58,704 nucleotides of DNA, taken from positions 1 through 58,704 of the forward strand of contig CAYVUI010000008.1 in NCBI GenBank assembly GCA_964454745.1, read 5' to 3'. The stretch's first letter is position 1, and every line of letters starts with the position of its first letter. This document shows positions 1 to 8,910 of this stretch, piece after piece. Position numbers and translations under genes: made by a program. Source of the DNA: CAYVUI01 sp964454745. Its GTDB lineage: Bacteria; Planctomycetota; Phycisphaerae; Sedimentisphaerales; Anaerohalosphaeraceae. A model generated the notes under the pieces. The model saw nothing but the letters and a program-made list of their open reading frames with translations. It was not told where the DNA came from and made no database searches.

Positions 1-50
1 GGCCGCCTGAGAAACTCAGTAAAATAGAAATATGGGCTTATTCAGCAAGC
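1..50. repeat. 50-bp terminal inverted repeat, left copy
   Basis: The first 50 bases equal the reverse complement of the last 50 bases of the window, and identity stops at base 51. Inside are two short inverted repeats, CTGAG-aaa-CTCAG and GGGCTT...AAGC. The outer motif GGCTTGCTGAATAAGCC (read outward-in) resembles IS-element termini such as those of the IS5/IS903 type. The simplest reading is that the contig ends about 50 bp into two copies of one insertion sequence. Confidence 0.85.
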
Positions 51-377
51 TCTACTTACTATAGAGTTCCACATTATCCCTCTAATGAACAGGAAGATAA
101 ATATTATTTAAAGGGCATAATCGCGGAATGGCGTATTACAAAAAAAGACACATATGTAAGGCATCTAAGGAAAAAGGCATCTATTGTCGAATTGACTATA
201 TTAAAAAATACTGATAAAAGCGGACTAGACAAAATAACTTTTGGTTTGTTTCTTTATGACGATCATGAGGGCAATTTGCTATTATGGGATTATATAGGCG
301 ATCCTGATTATGCAAGATATCGTGATTTTAAAAAAGTTGGCACAGGGTTATCCCGTAGGGTACATAAACTCAACTGA
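3..377 (+). CDS. Truncated hypothetical protein (C-terminal part, 5' end off window)
   Basis: The frame is open from base 3 to the stop at 375-377 (about 124 codons), so the gene or a read-through starts outside the window. An internal TTG at 192 would give 61 aa, with no convincing ribosome site. The protein is rich in charged and aromatic residues, with a motif near LLLWDYIGDPDYARYRDF, and I do not recognise a family. The DNA is much more AT-rich than the housekeeping genes to the right. The first 16 codons lie in the terminal repeat, so they may be IS sequence fused by chance to the remainder of an interrupted gene. Confidence 0.45.
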   Translation, partial: PPEKLSKIEIWAYSASSTYYRVPHYPSNEQEDKYYLKGIIAEWRITKKDTYVRHLRKKASIVELTILKNTDKSGLDKITFGLFLYDDHEGNLLLWDYIGDPDYARYRDFKKVGTGLSRRVHKLN

Positions 378-617
378 ACATAAAACATTGATCTTTCATA
401 AGTTAATAGGCGAAAGTAAGGCAAATCCGGGCCGAAAAAAGATTCAATATTGATTGTCTTCCTCAAAAATACATCCGGGTGATTGAGAATAGAAAATTCG
501 ACATTATTTGCTCTGTGTAAAGTAAAAAGTGATGGATTTGGTTCCGATTTTCGGGAGGCCGGATTCCATACTCTACTCTCAACTCACTACTGTCCACTCT
601 CTGGCCCACCGGGCCTC

Positions 618-670
618 GTAGGATGCCGTTGATTTCGTATGGCGAAGCCATCGAAAGAAACGCATGCTGA
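618..670 (+). repeat. 53-bp dispersed repeat, copy 1
   Basis: This matches 2773-2825 in the same orientation with two substitutions. The unit begins GTAGGATGC and ends CGCATGCTGA, with an internal TGGC-GAA-GCCA hairpin. Its function is unknown. Confidence 0.85.
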
Positions 671-739
671 AAAAAAAAGCTTCGGTCGAAGACCGTATCC
701 ACTTATCGAGTGAGCTTGTCGAACGAGATAACCGAGGCC

Positions 740-773
740 TCCAATCGAGAGAGCGAAGCGAACCGAGATTGGA
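740..773. repeat. Imperfect hairpin
   Basis: TCCAATC (740-746) pairs with GATTGGA (767-773) around a purine-rich loop containing AGCGAAGCG. It lies in the repeat mosaic and no T-tract follows on either strand, so it is not called a terminator. Confidence 0.5.
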
Positions 774-851
774 GAATTGTCCCGGCCGCAGGCCAATCCA
801 AAATCTACTTTCTACTCTCTACTATCTAAATTCTGGCCTAAAGCCCCCCCT

Positions 852-2576
852 TTACGGCCCCATCGCCTCTTTCAGCGCCTGGTGTTCCTTGTACAAAGCT
901 CCCAGCTCATCGGGCCGCACGATCACAAAATCCTCCGGCAGCTGATCCACCAGCTCCTTGATATCCTCGTAATGGTACCCCCAGTTCTGCAAAAAAATAT
1001 GCACAAACGCCGGCCGCTGATCCGGCAAATTCCCCACAATCTCCTCCAGTCCCTTCGCCGGGTCATACCCCCGGTTGATCGACCGGAACACCGGCACCTC
1101 ACCGAGCGTATACGTCGCGCGGTCCCACGGCGTCCGGCTGCCGTAGCCGGGATACACACCCGTTAGCATATCGCCCATATCCTGCACATACGGCTGCAAA
1201 TACGAATCCTTCACGCCCGTATAATTGATAATCCAGATCCAGTCCATGTCCAGCTTGCCCATATACTCGCGCGTCAGCTCGATAAACCCGTCCCACACCG
1301 CCTTGCGCTTGCCCTGCTCGAATCCCATCGCGAAAAAGCCCGGGTAAATATACCCAACGCCCGACACCGCACAGCCGATCGAATCCGTCGGCTCGAGCGT
1401 CGGATAATAATAATCCAGCAGCGGCGCCTGCAAATCCAGAAGCGACGGTCCCATCGCCCAGCCGACCGGAATCTGCCCCCGGTACGGGCTCTGCCAGTAC
1501 ATCGGAAAATAATCGTACCACGTATTGAGGTTATCGCCGTCCGAGATCACAAAAGCCGCGTATACCTTATCCGACTCCAGCTCCACCTTCCGCCCCGGCA
1601 GGTTATAAAATCCCGCACCCTTGGCCTGCAAACCGGTCCATACCGTCAGGTTCGTCTTCCAGTCCACCGGCACCAGGAACTTGCCGTACTCCGAAAACAG
1701 CCTGACCCCCGCCTGCTCGCCGATTCCCACGCCCTTGCCGGCCCACGGATACCCCATCACCGCGATATTCACCGGCATCTGCCCGAGCATCTCTTTGGTA
1801 AACGCAAGCTCCGCCGCCGGATCCGCCATCGCATGGTCGCCGTCAATCTCGCCGCTGGGCCAGAGAGTAAACACCTTCTTGCCTACCAGGTAATCCCGCA
1901 GGTGCGAAAGCTCAGGTATTGGCCCCAGACACGCAATCACGCTGTGATCCATCTCGGGCCACAGCGTCTCCCACGCCCACCGGTACGCCTCAACATTGCT
2001 CGAAAACCTCCCCCGTAAATCCTCAACCACGTTCAAATCGTATTTCTCCACGTGCTCGGGATACGCCACCGCCGCCCCATGCACCGCCGCGGCCATGCAC
2101 GCGATATTGAGCCCCACAGGCAGCTTCTCATCCACGATCACGACATCACGCATCTCAAACCGGTCCAACAGCTCCTCCAAAGAGCCGATCCGGGCCGTCC
2201 GCTGGATGTAACCACCGTCCACGAGCCACTTTAGCCACTTCTCATCGTGCTTGACGCTCAAAAACTCCTTCTCCGCCGCGGTCCCGCCGGGCTTTTCCAG
2301 GTACAGCCAAAGCTGCGTCTTGTCCCGGTTGATAATCCCCTGCGCGGTATTGACCAGTGTCTTGGTCCGCGCATCCATTCCGTAGGCGTCAAAATAGAGC
2401 ACCGTCTCTTCCGGCGCCGCCGACCGCGGATACAAACTCTCGCCCTTGTAGCCCTCTACCGGCGTAACGAGCTTCTCACCGCCGCCAAGGCCCATCAGCT
2501 CACACGAACTGACCAGCAAAAGACAACCTGCCAAAACAAACACCCAAAACAATCGAATCCTAAAACTTCTACCCAT
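852..2576 (-). CDS. GxGYxYP-type putative glycoside hydrolase, lipoprotein
   Basis: A 574-aa secreted protein of the GxGYxYP family (putative glycoside hydrolases, PF14323/PF16216 type). The family signature appears as GVGYIYP about two thirds along. The N-terminus is a lipoprotein signal: basic MGRSFRIR, a hydrophobic stretch FWVFVLAGCLLL, then lipobox VSSC, so it is probably anchored to a membrane. The start at 2576 is chosen because GGAGG lies 7 bases upstream; the frame extends 20 codons further, but those codons are encoded by a dispersed repeat (2592-2634). The substrate cannot be told. The gene stands alone between two repeat mosaics and reads toward the left end, with a sulfatase upstream on the same strand. 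Confidence 0.85.
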   Translation of the reverse strand: MGRSFRIRLFWVFVLAGCLLLVSSCELMGLGGGEKLVTPVEGYKGESLYPRSAAPEETVLYFDAYGMDARTKTLVNTAQGIINRDKTQLWLYLEKPGGTAAEKEFLSVKHDEKWLKWLVDGGYIQRTARIGSLEELLDRFEMRDVVIVDEKLPVGLNIACMAAAVHGAAVAYPEHVEKYDLNVVEDLRGRFSSNVEAYRWAWETLWPEMDHSVIACLGPIPELSHLRDYLVGKKVFTLWPSGEIDGDHAMADPAAELAFTKEMLGQMPVNIAVMGYPWAGKGVGIGEQAGVRLFSEYGKFLVPVDWKTNLTVWTGLQAKGAGFYNLPGRKVELESDKVYAAFVISDGDNLNTWYDYFPMYWQSPYRGQIPVGWAMGPSLLDLQAPLLDYYYPTLEPTDSIGCAVSGVGYIYPGFFAMGFEQGKRKAVWDGFIELTREYMGKLDMDWIWIINYTGVKDSYLQPYVQDMGDMLTGVYPGYGSRTPWDRATYTLGEVPVFRSINRGYDPAKGLEEIVGNLPDQRPAFVHIFLQNWGYHYEDIKELVDQLPEDFVIVRPDELGALYKEHQALKEAMGP

Positions 2577-2591
2577 TCTTAACCTCCAATT

Positions 2592-2634
2592 AAAGGGGTC
2601 AGGTACCTTTTTTTCACATTCAAAACCCCGCCCC
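2592..2634 (+). repeat. GGGGTCAGGTACCTTTT repeat, copy 1
   Basis: This 43-bp unit matches 2701-2743 with two substitutions and shares its GGGGTCAGGTACCTTTTTT core with 14228-14250 (reverse). On the minus strand it ends a few bases before the GGAGG ribosome site of the GxGYxYP gene, so it would form that mRNA's 5' leader. Confidence 0.85.
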
Positions 2635-2700
2635 ATAAGCAGGATTCCCTTTTAACACGCAATTGTAGAACATAACTCCCTCCAAATCAATGTTTTAAAT

Positions 2701-2743
2701 AAAGGGGGCAGGTACCTTTTTTTCACATTCAAAATCCCGCCCC
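2701..2743 (+). repeat. GGGGTCAGGTACCTTTT repeat, copy 2
   Basis: Same orientation as 2592-2634, 109 bp apart. Both copies are followed by a similar AGCAGGAT word. This copy does not abut a gene start. Confidence 0.85.
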
Positions 2744-2772
2744 CGCAGCAGGATCGCTTTCTTTCCAGTTAC

Positions 2773-2825
2773 GTAGGATGCTGTTGATTTCGTTTGGCGA
2801 AGCCATCGAAAGAAACGCATGCTGA
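2773..2825 (+). repeat. 53-bp dispersed repeat, copy 2
   Basis: Near-identical to 618-670; the two copies flank the GxGYxYP lipoprotein gene in direct orientation about 2.15 kb apart. Confidence 0.85.
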
Positions 2826-2875
2826 TAAAACTTATTTCGTGTTTTTCGCGCCTTTCGCGGTTTATAAAAAAAAGC

Positions 2876-2890
2876 CCGGCCGCAGGCCGG
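2876..2890. repeat. GC-rich perfect hairpin
   Basis: CCGGCC and GGCCGG arms flank a GCA loop. The left arm and loop recur at 782-794 without the full right arm. Confidence 0.55.
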
Positions 2891-3007
2891 ATTCCATGCT
2901 CAACTTTCTAATCCGTAGGAGGGGATAAAATTCTTTGTTCATTTTACCCATGCTGTTTAAAAACCATTTTGAGTTCCATGTACACAACTTACCTGTTTGC
3001 AAGGCGA

Positions 3008-4648
<1,641 letters not shown>

Positions 4649-4826
4649 ACGCTCCCTTTCAATTGAAAGACCAGTATAAACCATTTACAGAATTCGTTAA
4701 ATGCAAAACTCCGAAAATAAAAGACAGTAGACATCTCTAATCGTAACCCAAACCGTAAATACATAAGAGCCCCCGCAGCCAAGCAGCGAAATAGTAAATT
4801 CTTATGTGCGTACGTAATAAAAAGGA

Positions 4827-7800
4827 TTGGAAAGAAACCTCCCGGGCGATATAATCCTTTCCATGGGGTATGCTGAAAAACAAATCCTGTTGAGAAACTG
4901 CATTCTTTGCCTTCTCCTTTTCCTGTTCGCAGGGAATCCCTGCATTAAGGCGGCCCAGGAACCCGGCAGCAGTGCCCCCGCCGAAACAAGCCAGGCCCCC
5001 GAAAAACCGGAGACGCACTCTGATGACTTAGCCGAAACCCCCGCCCCCGTGGGAATGATTACCGCCGACCCCCCGGAAACCGCAGAGGCTTTGTCTATAG
5101 AAGAAGTTCAGGCCCTCAGAGAGCAGGCCGCGGCCGCGACCGATCTTTCCGAAACCGCCAAAAGTAAGCTGCTCGAAACCTGGGACAAAGCCATTGCCCA
5201 GCTCCAGCTCGCCCGCGAACTGACCGCCAGGAAACAGCAATACACACAGGCCGCCCAGAATGTCCCCAACCTGCTGGCCGAGACGCAAAAAACGCTCGAA
5301 CAATCGCCCCAGCCGGTCAAGCCGCAAACCGAAGCCGACCTGACCCTCCCGCAGGCCGAGCAGAAGCTGGTCCAGGCCAACGTCGAACTGGCCGAGGCGA
5401 AAGAAACGGCCGCCGAGCTCGAAGAGGAACCCAAAAAACGAGCCGACCGCCTGACTGCCATTCCCAAAGAAGTCGTCGAGGCCAAACGCAAACTCCAGGA
5501 AATTCAACAGCAGCTTAGCCTGACACCCGACGTGGAAAAAAGCTCCTCACAGGCAAGGGCCGAGCGCGTGTACCTCGAAGCACAGCGAAAAGCACTCGAC
5601 GCCCGCATCGCCGCGGATACCGAAGAGCTGGTCTTTTATGATGCGGCTAACGATTTGCTGGCCGCCCGCAGAGACCTCGCAGCCCGGCAGGTCACAGAGA
5701 AAGAAAAAATCGTCGCAGCCCGGCAGCAGCAGGTCGAAACCCTTCGCAGGCAGCAGGCACAGCTCGCCCGCGAAAAAGCCGCGCAGGCCAAAGAGGAAAC
5801 CCAGGACGCCCATCCGCTGATTCAGCAGGCCGTGCAGACCAATGCCGACCTCGCGCTGCGTCAAGCCGAATTAATCAACGAAATCGAGCAGGCCGCGCAA
5901 TACTCCGACAACATCGAAAACCAATTGAAGGCCCTTGAAAAGGATTTCGACCAAATTCGCCTGCAGGTCGAAAAAGCCGGGGCTGTCACCGACGTACTCG
6001 GCGTGCGCCTGCTCGGAAAACGCAACGCCCTGGCCGACACTGCCGTGCATCGACGGAAAATTCGACAGCGCAGCTCGGAAATCTCTCGGGCCCAGTTCCA
6101 ATGGAGTGAATATGACAACCAATGGTCAGAACTGAGTGACCCGGACCAATATGCCCACAATCTTCTCGTCCAAAACGCTGATCTTTCCGAAGACCAGCGG
6201 CAAAACCTGGCGCCCAAACTGGTGGAACACCTCAAAGCTCGGCGGAAAACACTCAAGGCCCTCAGCGACCTGAATCTCGAATATTCCTCTCGCCTGGCCA
6301 ATGTCGACACCCGCGAACGGGCCCTGGTCCGCACGATCAGTGAGTATGCCGATTTCATTGACGCCAACATCCTCTGGGTACGCAATACACGGGTACTTTC
6401 CCCCGGCACCTTCCGCTATGCCTTCGAGGCATTCCGGTGGCTTGCATCACCGGCCAACTGGCAGCAGGCCGGCAGGACTCTCTGGGCGGATATCAAGGCC
6501 GGACCGGTCATTTACCTGCTGATCGCGATCATTATCACCGGTGCGTTTGCCGCGCTGCCCAGGCTCCGCAGGCGGCTGCAAACCCTCTCGACCCAGGTGC
6601 ATCAAATCAAAACGGACAACTTCTTGCTGACGATTCGAGCGCTTCTGGTCACCGTGCTGCTGGCACTGACCCCGGCGGTCATGCTCTGGATGATCGCTTC
6701 ACGGCTGTCCGCCGCCGGACAGGAGCCCTTCGTCCAGGCGATTGCGGCGGCCCTGCTCTACCTGGTGCCGGTGATCTTCATCTTCAAATTCCTCTACTAC
6801 CTCAGCATCCCCTCCGGCCTGGTCCAGGACCACTTCCGGATGAGACCCGACCCAATGGCCTTTTTCTGCAAACACCTGCGATGGTTTTTCGCCTTGATCA
6901 TTCCGGTCATCTTCGTTTCCGTCTCGATGAGTACCCAGCAAGTCCAGCCGGAATGGTACGGAACCCTCGAGCGGATTACCTTCATGCTGGGAATGCTGGG
7001 CATGGCGGTATTCCTCCTGATCGTACTGCGGCCCAGGGGACCGTTGATTTCCGCATTTTTAAAACGCCGCGAGGGCAGCTGGATCGACCGGCTGCGCCAC
7101 GGCTGGTACGTCCTGGCCGCGGCGGGGCCCCTGGTTTTAATGGTGCTCGCCGCAATGGGCTATCTCTATGCCGCACGGTATCTCTACAACAAGATATTGC
7201 TGACCCTGGGGTTGATCCTGCTTACGATGTTGATTCGCGCCCTGTTCGTGCGAAGCCTGGTCGTCGAACAAAAACGCCTGGCCGTACTCGAACGCGAAAA
7301 ACGGATGCAGGCCGCCGAGAAAAAAAGCGAAGAACTGCCCCAGGCAGGCCCCCCGGCTTCAGAACCCCCGGAGGAGAAAAAAGAGCCGACCATCTTCGAG
7401 ATGTCCATGCAGACCCGCCGGCTGTTCACCACAATCACCCTCATCCTGATGTTTGTGGGCATCTGGTACATCTGGAGCGGTGTGCTCCCGGCCTTTGCCA
7501 AAATCGGTCAATTCCGGCTGTACTCGCTCGGCGAAGACCTCGTCACCTTTGGGGCCGTGGTCACCGCCCTGATCGTCCTCGCACTGACCGTAGTGATCTC
7601 GAGCAATGTCCCCGGACTGCTCGAAATTTTTATCCTTCGCAAGCTGCCCCTCGACCGGGGCATTCGTTTTGCCATCATCACCATCACCCGCTATATCCTC
7701 GTAATCGTCGGCCTGGTCATTGCGTTTACCGAAATCGGTATCGGCTGGTCCAAGGTGCAGTGGCTCATCGCCGCCATGACCGTGGGCCTGGGGTTTGGAC

Positions 7801-8390
7801 TCCAGGAAATCTTCGCGAACTTTGTCAGCGGGTTAATTATTTTGTTCGAGCAGCCCATTCGTGTCGATGACGTGGTCACCGTCGGCGAGGTGACAGGCCG
7901 CGTCACGAAGATCAAAATCCGGGCCACGACCATCCGGCGATGGGACCAGCGGGAGCTGATCGTTCCCAACCGGGAGTTCATCACCGGGCAGCTGATCAAC
8001 TGGACCCTCTCGGACAATATCCTTCGCCGCGACTTTGCCGTAGGGATCGCCTACGGCTCCGATGTTCGCAAAGCGGAACGAATCCTGTACGAAATTGCTG
8101 AAAACGACCCGCGGGTGCTCGACAACCCCGCCCCGATCGTACTGTTTAAAGGCTTCGGCGACAACAGCCTCGAATTTGAACTTCGTGTCAATTACTCCGG
8201 CATCGAAAACATCCTTAGCCTCTGGCACGACATCAATGTCACCATCGACGACCGCTTCCGCGAGGCCGGGATCGAAATCGCCTTCCCCCAGCGCGACATC
8301 CACATCCGGTCCGCCGATCTCGATATCCCCCTGCAGATCAAACAAAATCCCGCTTCAAAAAATCCGCCCCCGGACCAGCCGCAACCCTGA
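4827..8390 (+). CDS. MscK/MscM-type large mechanosensitive channel
   Basis: A membrane channel of about 1187 aa that would release solutes on hypo-osmotic shock. In order it has a signal-like hydrophobic N-terminus (ILCLLLFLFAG), a long Gln/Ala/Glu-rich coiled-coil periplasmic region to about residue 500, several transmembrane helices (about 570-900), and a C-terminal MscS-like domain. That domain carries the pore helix TVGLGFGLQEIFANFVSGL and the following EQPIRVDD segment, with a mixed alpha/beta cytosolic end. The length and layout fit the KefA/MscK class. The start is uncertain: TTG at 4827 with AAAAAGG just before it, or ATG at 4863 without a ribosome site; both keep the signal sequence. 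A terminator follows at 8401. Confidence 0.9.
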   Translation: MERNLPGDIILSMGYAEKQILLRNCILCLLLFLFAGNPCIKAAQEPGSSAPAETSQAPEKPETHSDDLAETPAPVGMITADPPETAEALSIEEVQALREQAAAATDLSETAKSKLLETWDKAIAQLQLARELTARKQQYTQAAQNVPNLLAETQKTLEQSPQPVKPQTEADLTLPQAEQKLVQANVELAEAKETAAELEEEPKKRADRLTAIPKEVVEAKRKLQEIQQQLSLTPDVEKSSSQARAERVYLEAQRKALDARIAADTEELVFYDAANDLLAARRDLAARQVTEKEKIVAARQQQVETLRRQQAQLAREKAAQAKEETQDAHPLIQQAVQTNADLALRQAELINEIEQAAQYSDNIENQLKALEKDFDQIRLQVEKAGAVTDVLGVRLLGKRNALADTAVHRRKIRQRSSEISRAQFQWSEYDNQWSELSDPDQYAHNLLVQNADLSEDQRQNLAPKLVEHLKARRKTLKALSDLNLEYSSRLANVDTRERALVRTISEYADFIDANILWVRNTRVLSPGTFRYAFEAFRWLASPANWQQAGRTLWADIKAGPVIYLLIAIIITGAFAALPRLRRRLQTLSTQVHQIKTDNFLLTIRALLVTVLLALTPAVMLWMIASRLSAAGQEPFVQAIAAALLYLVPVIFIFKFLYYLSIPSGLVQDHFRMRPDPMAFFCKHLRWFFALIIPVIFVSVSMSTQQVQPEWYGTLERITFMLGMLGMAVFLLIVLRPRGPLISAFLKRREGSWIDRLRHGWYVLAAAGPLVLMVLAAMGYLYAARYLYNKILLTLGLILLTMLIRALFVRSLVVEQKRLAVLEREKRMQAAEKKSEELPQAGPPASEPPEEKKEPTIFEMSMQTRRLFTTITLILMFVGIWYIWSGVLPAFAKIGQFRLYSLGEDLVTFGAVVTALIVLALTVVISSNVPGLLEIFILRKLPLDRGIRFAIITITRYILVIVGLVIAFTEIGIGWSKVQWLIAAMTVGLGFGLQEIFANFVSGLIILFEQPIRVDDVVTVGEVTGRVTKIKIRATTIRRWDQRELIVPNREFITGQLINWTLSDNILRRDFAVGIAYGSDVRKAERILYEIAENDPRVLDNPAPIVLFKGFGDNSLEFELRVNYSGIENILSLWHDINVTIDDRFREAGIEIAFPQRDIHIRSADLDIPLQIKQNPASKNPPPDQPQP

Positions 8391-8400
8391 CTGCCGATGC

Positions 8401-8427
8401 AAATGCCTCGTTCGAAGGGCATTTTTT
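8401..8427 (+). terminator. Intrinsic terminator after the channel gene
   Basis: AAATGCC pairs with GGCATTT around a short loop, and the stem runs into TTTTTT. It begins 11 bp after the channel stop codon. Confidence 0.75.
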
Positions 8428-8475
8428 CATGCCCGCCGGGGCCGACAGATCCTGTCGAAATTCCGGAAAAATAAA

Positions 8476-8514
8476 TCGTACACTTGTACGAAAATATTCG
8501 AACATTTGTACGAA
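8476..8514. promoter_or_regulatory. Tandem operator-like palindromes (TCGTACA type)
   Basis: Two dyads, TCGTACACTTGTACGA (8476-8491) and TTCGAACATTTGTACGAA (8497-8514), have centres 22 bp apart, about two helical turns. The reverse complement of nearly the same 40-bp arrangement occurs at 58580-58616. The dyads resemble operators of GntR/LacI-type repressors in layout. No GntR gene lies in the window. The site is about 160 bp upstream of the leu promoter. Confidence 0.55.
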
Positions 8515-8671
8515 TCGCATGCTTTATATTGCCCATTTTTACATATAAACATATAAACATCTTGCCGGAACTGCCACATACAAGACTCCGCATATCTGTA
8601 TCTTGTATTCTTATCATCAAAATCAAACTGCCGGAAAACCCTCTTTTTTTCACAAAACAGGCAAAATACTC

Positions 8672-8700
8672 TTGAACCCAACGCCCAAAGCCGATATAGT
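8672..8700 (+). promoter_or_regulatory. Sigma-70-type promoter of the leu operon
   Basis: TTGAAC (8672-8677) and TATAGT (8695-8700) are separated by exactly 17 bp. The predicted transcription start is about 8706-8708, which coincides with the ATG of the leucine-rich ORF at 8708. Confidence 0.65.
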
Positions 8701-8707
8701 CCATGTT

Positions 8708-8782
8708 ATGGATACACGAATCAGCAATTTCGTTGACTTCTACAGTGCAAACGCTGCCCTGCTGATTCTGCTGCGCCTGTAG
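8708..8782 (+). CDS. Candidate leucine-rich leader peptide (24 aa), leaderless
   Basis: A short ORF beginning ATGGATACACGA and ending in the run ALLILLRL, with five leucine codons (all CTG) in the last seven codons before TAG. It lies between a good promoter and leuA, as leader peptides of leucine attenuators do. The ATG falls at the predicted +1 and no ribosome site precedes it, so translation would be leaderless. A GCGCC-TGTA-GGCGC hairpin (8773-8786) overlaps the stop. No classical terminator directly follows, although a T7 run (8817-8823) and a second hairpin (8847-8873) lie before leuA. The leader role is inferred from position and composition; chance is possible. Confidence 0.5.
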   Translation: MDTRISNFVDFYSANAALLILLRL

Positions 8783-8846
8783 GCGCATATCATACCTTAC
8801 ATATCCAAAATCAATCTTTTTTTACGTTTAATCTGGAAATTTCTCC

Positions 8847-8873
8847 GGAAAATGTACATAATGCCACATTTCC
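8847..8873 (+). promoter_or_regulatory. Hairpin in leuA 5' leader
   Basis: GGAAAATGT (8847-8855) pairs with ACATTTCC (8866-8873), with one bulged A. The neighbouring words GGAAATTTC and GGAATTTC could form competing pairings. It lies 37 bp before the leuA start. Confidence 0.35.
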
Positions 8874-8910
8874 GCGGGAATTTCGCTTATCCTGATAACG
8901 GAGCAAAACC

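Larger units (their letters stand above)
378..851. other. Intergenic mosaic of short repeats
   Basis: This 474-bp stretch has no credible gene. It holds one copy of a 53-bp repeat (618-670), a CCCGGCCGCAGGCC block (781-794) shared with 2875-2888, a GGCCGGATTCCAT block near 553 shared with about 2885, and an imperfect hairpin with a TCCAATC/GATTGGA stem at 740-773. CTACTCTCTACT-like low-complexity words occur at 566-600 and 804-828. The same words recur downstream of the next gene, so the region looks like accumulated intergenic repeat units rather than regulatory sequence of one gene. Confidence 0.6.
2637..3007. other. Intergenic repeat mosaic
   Basis: 371 bp without a credible gene. It contains the second copies of both dispersed repeats (2701-2743 and 2773-2825) and a perfect hairpin CCGGCC-GCA-GGCCGG at 2876-2890 inside a block shared with 781-794. 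Weak CGCGCCTTTCGCGG dyad sequence lies at 2847-2860. No promoter was recognised. Confidence 0.6.
8391..8910. other. leuA upstream region
   Basis: A 520-bp gap that is not empty. It holds the terminator of the channel gene (8401-8427), two operator-like palindromes (8476-8514), a consensus-like promoter (8672-8700), a leucine-rich short ORF (8708-8782), a GCGCC-TGTA-GGCGC hairpin over that ORF's stop (8773-8786), a T7 run at 8817-8823 and a further hairpin at 8847-8873. It is best read as the regulatory leader of the leucine operon. Confidence 0.7.
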
